A stretch of DNA of 8,978 nt from an uncultured Ruminococcus sp. (GTDB lineage Bacteria; Bacillota; Clostridia; Oscillospirales; Ruminococcaceae): contig CAMWJT010000039.1 in assembly GCA_947174625.1 (NCBI GenBank), positions 1 to 8,978 on the forward strand, in the 5' to 3' direction. The translations under genes and the position numbers were made by a program. How positions within the stretch are numbered: the first letter of the stretch is position 1; every line of letters begins with the position of its first letter. The notes below the pieces were generated by a model. That model saw only the letters and a program-made list of their open reading frames with translations. It ran no database searches and was not told the origin of the DNA. Below are positions 5,047 through 8,978 of the stretch, one piece after another.

Positions 5047-7695
5047 TTATACATAATGCCGGAGCCATCTGAGATAAAAGCGTCTTGAAAATTTTGCGTT
5101 GTCGTACATGCCCTGTGCCAGTGTATCGGCTGTGCGTTGCAGATAATGCCGTTCTCCATTGGATAACGGACGTGGACTGTAGCGCAGTTTTGCGCCGAGC
5201 TGAATGGCAACCGAAAGGCTGTATTGCTCTGAATTCATAAATTCATGGCATAATGCTTCTGATTCTTCGATCAGTTCGCCGATCGTAACAGAATGTGCAT
5301 GGACACCGCATTCCGATAACAGATCCGTAAAATAAGCGTAAACGGACTGCGCTGCGGCTTTCTGGTCATCCTGTGCAAACAATCCGGCACGTCTGCGGAG
5401 TGCCAATAATCTGACAATCCGGAAAATCAATGTGATCAGGCAGAAAATTGCCGACAGGATCAGGACGGATAAAATCACAATCCATTTTCCGGAGAGATTC
5501 CGGGGATTGGTTTCTGTCAGACTTCCGGATGCGTGCTCTGTGGAATTTTCAAGAGAATTTTCAGGTGAATTTTCAGAAAATTCCGTGATTTCAGAATCCG
5601 GCGCTATGGTCATTGTAACTTCTGAGGATTCTGTCAATTCTGTCAAGTCTGCCGGTTCTGTTATGACAGTCATGGTGTCTGTAAAATAAGAGAATGTGAA
5701 TTCAAACGGAATCCAACCAATGCCGTCCAGATAAATTTCTGTCCAGGCATGTGCATTGCTGTCCAGGATTTCCGCATCAAAGCTGATTTTGCCGGATTCG
5801 GATTCTATTTTCTGCAAAGTCCCCGGATTGGAACAATCCAGCATGTAGCCTTCACAGTATCGTGCCGGAATGCCTGCCATCCTTGCAAGGATCGTCCCGG
5901 CAGTCGCATAATGTTCACAATAACCCTGTTTGTTTTCCAGCAGGAAATATGCCGCATGATCCTGATTCGCCGGTGTCTTTCCCGGAGAGAGCGTATAATT
6001 GACATCCTGACAGATTCTGTTCCGGATTTCCTGTAATTTCCGGATTGTCTCTGCCGGTGTTGCGGTTGCGGCATTAAAATCCGTGAAAAGATCTGCATAC
6101 ACAGTACGAAGCGCCTGCATTGCCTGTGTATCGGGGAGCGTAGTTTCTTGTTCAGAAACAAAATCCGAATAACCCGCACCGCAAAGAATGCCGGCTTCAC
6201 AGATTTTGTGACAAGATCTGTCAGACCAATAATTTTTTCTTACCCAGATTTTTGAATTTTCATGTCCAGTAACCAGTTCTGGAAAGATAGAATCATGATA
6301 GTTGATGTCAAAATATTGGCAATACTCATACAATAATGATTCTGTTGTAACAGCACTGAGATATTTCAGATTAGAAAACAACGTTTCATAATCTGCACCA
6401 CTTGTAATCAGATAAGTATCTGTTTCTGTTGTTATCATATCATGGTGACATGTGATTTTGCCATGTTTCTGAAATCCGTAAGGCACGCATTTTTTTAAGA
6501 CATCCGTTGCATTATAGAGGGAAACTTTCATTTCCCACATGCCAGGCGCTGTATGATATAAAAATTCCTCCGGGTAATAATCTATTTGAGAAAAAATATC
6601 AAAAATAGCGGCATTTTGATAGCTTTCTTCCGGCAGTGCCTCCCAGTTTTTACCGGTATAGACGTGCCCTGTTCTGTATTTGAAATACATCCGGCTGTGA
6701 GGATTGTCGGAGAAAGAAACGCTTGTGACTGGTGTATCCTGATAGATTCTCTCATCAAGTGCGCCCAGTTCGATCATTTCTTGATTTTCGTCATAGATCC
6801 CGGAGGAACTTTCGTAATTTCCGGGGATTTTACCGGCAAATTCCAGAGAAGAGACATAATCCTGAAAATCCGACCGCCATGTCTTAATCTGTTCCGGACG
6901 GGTGTAATCCGTGATTTTCAGAATACATTCTGAAAAAAGCAATAATGCTAATATGCTGCATAATACAGAAATGCCGATTGTTTCAGGGAGCATGAACCGC
7001 ATGGAAGATACCGGGAAGAATACATTTTTTCGTCTCAGGAAACCAGTTTTACTGCTGTGCGTGATGCCGGAACTTGCCATCTGGACTGCCATCATTGTGA
7101 ACCAGAATGCCACGAGGGACAGGGCAAAGCCATGATTCGGGACGATTCCGAAGAAAAGACCGATTTCCACAAATGGAAATGTCACAAGCAGACTCAGGAA
7201 AAAATTTTGATAACGCAGAATGGCAAAGCACAGAATCCAGATAATCGGAAACATCAGAAAACACAAAACGCATGTCACACTTGTGGTTTCAGAATACGCC
7301 GGATCAATGGAGAAATATTCCCAATCCGTCATGTAGATGGTCTGACAGATCGTGTTTGTCAGATACATCAGCCCGTTGGAAATACAGGCTTTCTGTTTGA
7401 GAAACAGAAAGAAATAGAGAAGTCCTGCAAGGAGAATCGGGAGAAAATTGTGATCCGGTTTCAATGCACACCAGGAAAAGAATGCGAATAACAACAGAAC
7501 AGCCGTCAGAAACACGGGAAGGGAATATGCCAGGGAAAACATACTCAGGAATGTAAATATACTGCTGAATACGCCAACGAACGCAACAAGCAGCAACAAG
7601 CCTTTTCTGCGATTCCGATTGCTTTTCTGCAAAGCCATAGAAAGCGTGCTTTCAATCCGGACACCGCTTTCTGATAGAGAAACAGGTTGTTTCAT
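5047..7695 (-). CDS. TgpA-like membrane transglutaminase-domain protein
   Basis: With the start at ATG 7695 the protein has 882 residues; ATG 7710 would add five, but no ribosome binding site precedes it. Numbering below uses the longer form. About six or seven membrane helices fill residues 37-263. A large extracytoplasmic region (265-740) contains the transglutaminase-like fold: catalytic C598 (KQGYCEHYATAG), H654 (SNAHAWTEIY) and E670 (GWIPFE), where Asp is usual. After a Ser/Thr/Glu-rich linker (685-740) comes one more helix (743-765) and a cytoplasmic tail of about 120 residues that may match the DUF4129-type end of TgpA relatives. The stretch between the last N-terminal helix and the core (about 300 residues) seems longer than in P. 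aeruginosa TgpA. Such proteins are thought to hydrolyse or remodel envelope proteins or peptides; the substrate here is unknown. It follows a DUF58 gene, the usual partner, with a 48-base gap. Confidence 0.88.
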   Translation of the reverse strand: MKQPVSLSESGVRIESTLSMALQKSNRNRRKGLLLLVAFVGVFSSIFTFLSMFSLAYSLPVFLTAVLLLFAFFSWCALKPDHNFLPILLAGLLYFFLFLKQKACISNGLMYLTNTICQTIYMTDWEYFSIDPAYSETTSVTCVLCFLMFPIIWILCFAILRYQNFFLSLLVTFPFVEIGLFFGIVPNHGFALSLVAFWFTMMAVQMASSGITHSSKTGFLRRKNVFFPVSSMRFMLPETIGISVLCSILALLLFSECILKITDYTRPEQIKTWRSDFQDYVSSLEFAGKIPGNYESSSGIYDENQEMIELGALDERIYQDTPVTSVSFSDNPHSRMYFKYRTGHVYTGKNWEALPEESYQNAAIFDIFSQIDYYPEEFLYHTAPGMWEMKVSLYNATDVLKKCVPYGFQKHGKITCHHDMITTETDTYLITSGADYETLFSNLKYLSAVTTESLLYEYCQYFDINYHDSIFPELVTGHENSKIWVRKNYWSDRSCHKICEAGILCGAGYSDFVSEQETTLPDTQAMQALRTVYADLFTDFNAATATPAETIRKLQEIRNRICQDVNYTLSPGKTPANQDHAAYFLLENKQGYCEHYATAGTILARMAGIPARYCEGYMLDCSNPGTLQKIESESGKISFDAEILDSNAHAWTEIYLDGIGWIPFEFTFSYFTDTMTVITEPADLTELTESSEVTMTIAPDSEITEFSENSPENSLENSTEHASGSLTETNPRNLSGKWIVILSVLILSAIFCLITLIFRIVRLLALRRRAGLFAQDDQKAAAQSVYAYFTDLLSECGVHAHSVTIGELIEESEALCHEFMNSEQYSLSVAIQLGAKLRYSPRPLSNGERHYLQRTADTLAQGMYDNAKFSRRFYLRWLRHYV
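5543..5578. repeat. Three 12-bp units in the transglutaminase linker
   Basis: GAATTTTCAAGA (5543-5554), GAATTTTCAGGT (5555-5566) and GAATTTTCAGAA (5567-5578) share their first nine bases. On the minus strand they encode ENSPENSLENS in the extracytoplasmic linker just before the last membrane helix. Confidence 0.85.
5628..5663. repeat. 9-bp degenerate tandem repeat in the transglutaminase linker
   Basis: ATTCTGTCA occurs twice in tandem (5628-5636 and 5637-5645) and is followed by the diverged units AGTCTGCCG and GTTCTGTTA. On the minus strand they encode Glu/Thr/Leu-rich linker sequence (ITEPADLTELTES). This tract is separate from the 12-bp tract 50 bases away. Confidence 0.75.
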
Positions 7696-7743
7696 GGTAA
7701 TTGACCTCATTTTTAAGTAATTAATATTTTAATTTTATTTAAT
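7696..7743 (-). promoter_or_regulatory. A+T-rich spacer with the ribosome binding site of the transglutaminase gene
   Basis: This is the 48-base gap between the DUF58 stop and the transglutaminase start. GAGGT on the minus strand (7708 to 7704) sits 8 bases before ATG 7695, which makes that ATG the likely start. The GAGGT overlaps the alternative ATG at 7710, and only A/T-rich sequence lies upstream of it. Nearly all of 7711-7743 is A or T. TATAAA-like words occur, but no paired -35 element is convincing, so I do not call a promoter. Confidence 0.65.
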
Positions 7744-8976
7744 TTATAAAATAATTTCCGGAATGTCCTGCGTTTCTTCCTGGAGGATCTCCGGGGAAAT
7801 GATCTGCAAAGTCACCTGATCGGAATGGAGTTCCGGAAATGCTTTTGCATGCTCTGATTTCAGAATCAGCAGATTTTTTTGATTTGCCGTTACCTGTTGT
7901 TCCAGAATCCGGAGTGATTCTTCTCCGGGATCATTGGTGATCATGGTGACGGATGAAAATGCCTGTCCGGTGAGGGCATCCCGGAGAATCTGTGCTTTCA
8001 GTGTCATACAATGCAATGTATGATAGAGCGCCCTGAAAATCTGCTCCAGATCCTGGGGGGTTTTTAATTCATGGCTGATAAACTGATCCTGTGAACCGTC
8101 ATACCACACCAGGCTTGTACAGATTTCCGGATTCTGCCGGGCATATTCTGCAAATTCACACGCTACAGAATAGATCAATGTTAAAATTGCCTGTGCCTGC
8201 TGCATTCTCTGAAGATCATCTGTAACAGCCTGCGGCAGATATTCTGCAATCAGCAAAATTCTTTTTTCGATGGGATAGCCAAATTCTCTGATAAATAAAT
8301 TTTCTTCGGATTTTGAACTTAATTTCCAGTGAATCCGGCTGACGGCATCTCCGGCATGATATTCCCGGATGTTGAAAATTTCGGACGGATCATCACCGGG
8401 TCTGTTCGTTGCATGCTGATTGCTTTCCGGTGCATAGACGGCTTCTGCCTGTTCCTGCAAAGTAACTGTTAATTTCTCCGGCATGACAAGTAATTCCAGT
8501 TGTCCCTGCTGTTTTGTCAGATTTATTTTTAAATTCGTGTGAAACAGATAGAAATAATCTAATACCCGGATTTTTTCCAGTGAAATTGTTACCGCACCAC
8601 AGCATTCTGCATTGATCCAGAATGTTAATTTTGTTGTATTTCTGCCATGCACAGGGAATTTTAACCGAATCTGCTCGGATTTGTCGCTGAATACATGCCG
8701 TATCCGGATAACCGCAATGGCTTTTGGGAATGATAACGGACAGGCATTTTCAATCATCAGAGACACCGGGATGGATTTCCCGACAGTACAGGTATCTGCA
8801 TTGCAACTCAAAAACGCATGAGATTTCCCTTTTAACCAAAGCAGACAGAATTTCAGGAATACCGGGAGCATCAGCGCTGTCAGCAAAATCACAAGTGCCA
8901 GGGAATCAATATACAAAATATAGAACACTGCCAGACCAAGCAGAAGCAATCCATAACATAATTTAAAAATCCACAT
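7744..8976 (-). CDS. DUF58 domain protein (MoxR-associated), start at window edge
   Basis: This 410-residue protein begins at ATG 8976, two bases from the window edge, so its ribosome binding site cannot be seen and a longer form is possible. Two membrane helices (about 4-22 and 25-47) form a hairpin anchor at the N-terminus. A beta-rich region follows, and then the DUF58 signature at 199-233: EIFNIREYHAGD, then SRIHWKLSSKS and LFIREFG. The downstream part (238-400) is compatible with a von Willebrand A-like fold (RILLIAEYL, SVTMITND), but no clear MIDAS motif is seen. DUF58 proteins are usually encoded between a MoxR AAA+ ATPase and a TgpA-like transglutaminase and are thought to act in envelope assembly or stress response. 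The transglutaminase gene indeed follows after 48 bases, and a MoxR gene is expected just outside the right edge. The N-terminal helix pair and length suggest the protein is complete or nearly so. Confidence 0.88.
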   Translation of the reverse strand: MWIFKLCYGLLLLGLAVFYILYIDSLALVILLTALMLPVFLKFCLLWLKGKSHAFLSCNADTCTVGKSIPVSLMIENACPLSFPKAIAVIRIRHVFSDKSEQIRLKFPVHGRNTTKLTFWINAECCGAVTISLEKIRVLDYFYLFHTNLKINLTKQQGQLELLVMPEKLTVTLQEQAEAVYAPESNQHATNRPGDDPSEIFNIREYHAGDAVSRIHWKLSSKSEENLFIREFGYPIEKRILLIAEYLPQAVTDDLQRMQQAQAILTLIYSVACEFAEYARQNPEICTSLVWYDGSQDQFISHELKTPQDLEQIFRALYHTLHCMTLKAQILRDALTGQAFSSVTMITNDPGEESLRILEQQVTANQKNLLILKSEHAKAFPELHSDQVTLQIISPEILQEETQDIPEIIL

Positions 8977-8978
8977 AC

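Noticed and set aside
6586..6933. 115-codon plus-strand open frame
   Set aside because: It is antisense to the well-supported transglutaminase gene, without a start signal or recognisable motif.
7057..7491. 144-codon plus-strand open frame
   Set aside because: It lies opposite the membrane helices of the transglutaminase, and its product is rich in His, Cys, Gln and Lys with no family resemblance. It is a shadow frame.
7708..7710. ATG 7710 as start of the transglutaminase gene
   Set aside because: No ribosome binding site precedes it, and it overlaps the GAGGT that serves ATG 7695.
7711..7743. Internal promoter in the A+T-rich spacer before the transglutaminase gene
   Set aside because: Many TATA-like words occur by composition alone, and no -35 element at proper spacing stands out.
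1..8978. CRISPR array, tRNA, riboswitch, prophage or defence-system genes
   Set aside because: I found no regularly spaced repeats, cloverleaf-like sequences, phage structural genes or nuclease/toxin modules beyond the housekeeping AddA.

Overview
The window looks like a piece of chromosome from a low-to-mid G+C Gram-positive anaerobe, most likely a Ruminococcus-like member of the Oscillospiraceae/Clostridia. This rests on an AddA-type RecB-like helicase-nuclease, a DnaD-like plus DnaC/DnaI-like helicase-loading pair, AGGAGG-type ribosome binding sites, and a MoxR-type DUF58/transglutaminase pair. The genus is an inference. I see no tRNA, rRNA, CRISPR array, insertion sequence or phage structural gene. 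About 97% of the window is coding.

Left part, plus strand (1-2215). The window opens inside addA (1-1361), which covers the last helicase motifs and the whole C-terminal nuclease. A clean hairpin terminator follows (1377-1403). Next come a short spacer with an imperfect 24-bp palindrome and a 246-residue cell-wall amidase with a C-terminal SH3 domain (1475-2215).

Right part, minus strand (8976 down to 2273). Five genes run the same way with gaps of only 48, 30, 18 and 2 bases. In order of transcription they are a DUF58 protein, a large TgpA-like membrane transglutaminase, a six-helix DUF308/HdeD-like membrane protein, a DnaD-domain replication protein and a DnaC/DnaI-like AAA+ helicase loader. 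A GC-only hairpin at 2245-2266 lies between the convergent amidase and loader genes. Its T-run is strong only in the minus direction. The spacing suggests one transcript whose promoter, and perhaps a MoxR ATPase gene, lies beyond the right edge.

How the parts work together. AddA is half of the AddAB double-strand-break repair enzyme. The DnaD-like and DnaC/DnaI-like proteins would act together to load the replicative helicase. The DUF58 and transglutaminase proteins form the familiar envelope cluster usually driven by a MoxR ATPase. The DUF308 protein sits between the envelope and replication genes.

The signals that most repay a second look are not gene content. CCGG-centred words (TCCGG/CCGGA) are strongly over-represented in all frames, on both strands and in a terminator stem, while GGCC appears to be absent. 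Four of the five readable gene starts have a good Shine-Dalgarno site 12-13 bases from the ATG, which is unusually far. A 9-bp tandem duplication copies a ribosome binding site together with a stop codon. The amidase has Trp where a zinc-ligand His is expected. I did not find a convincing wholly new multi-gene system.
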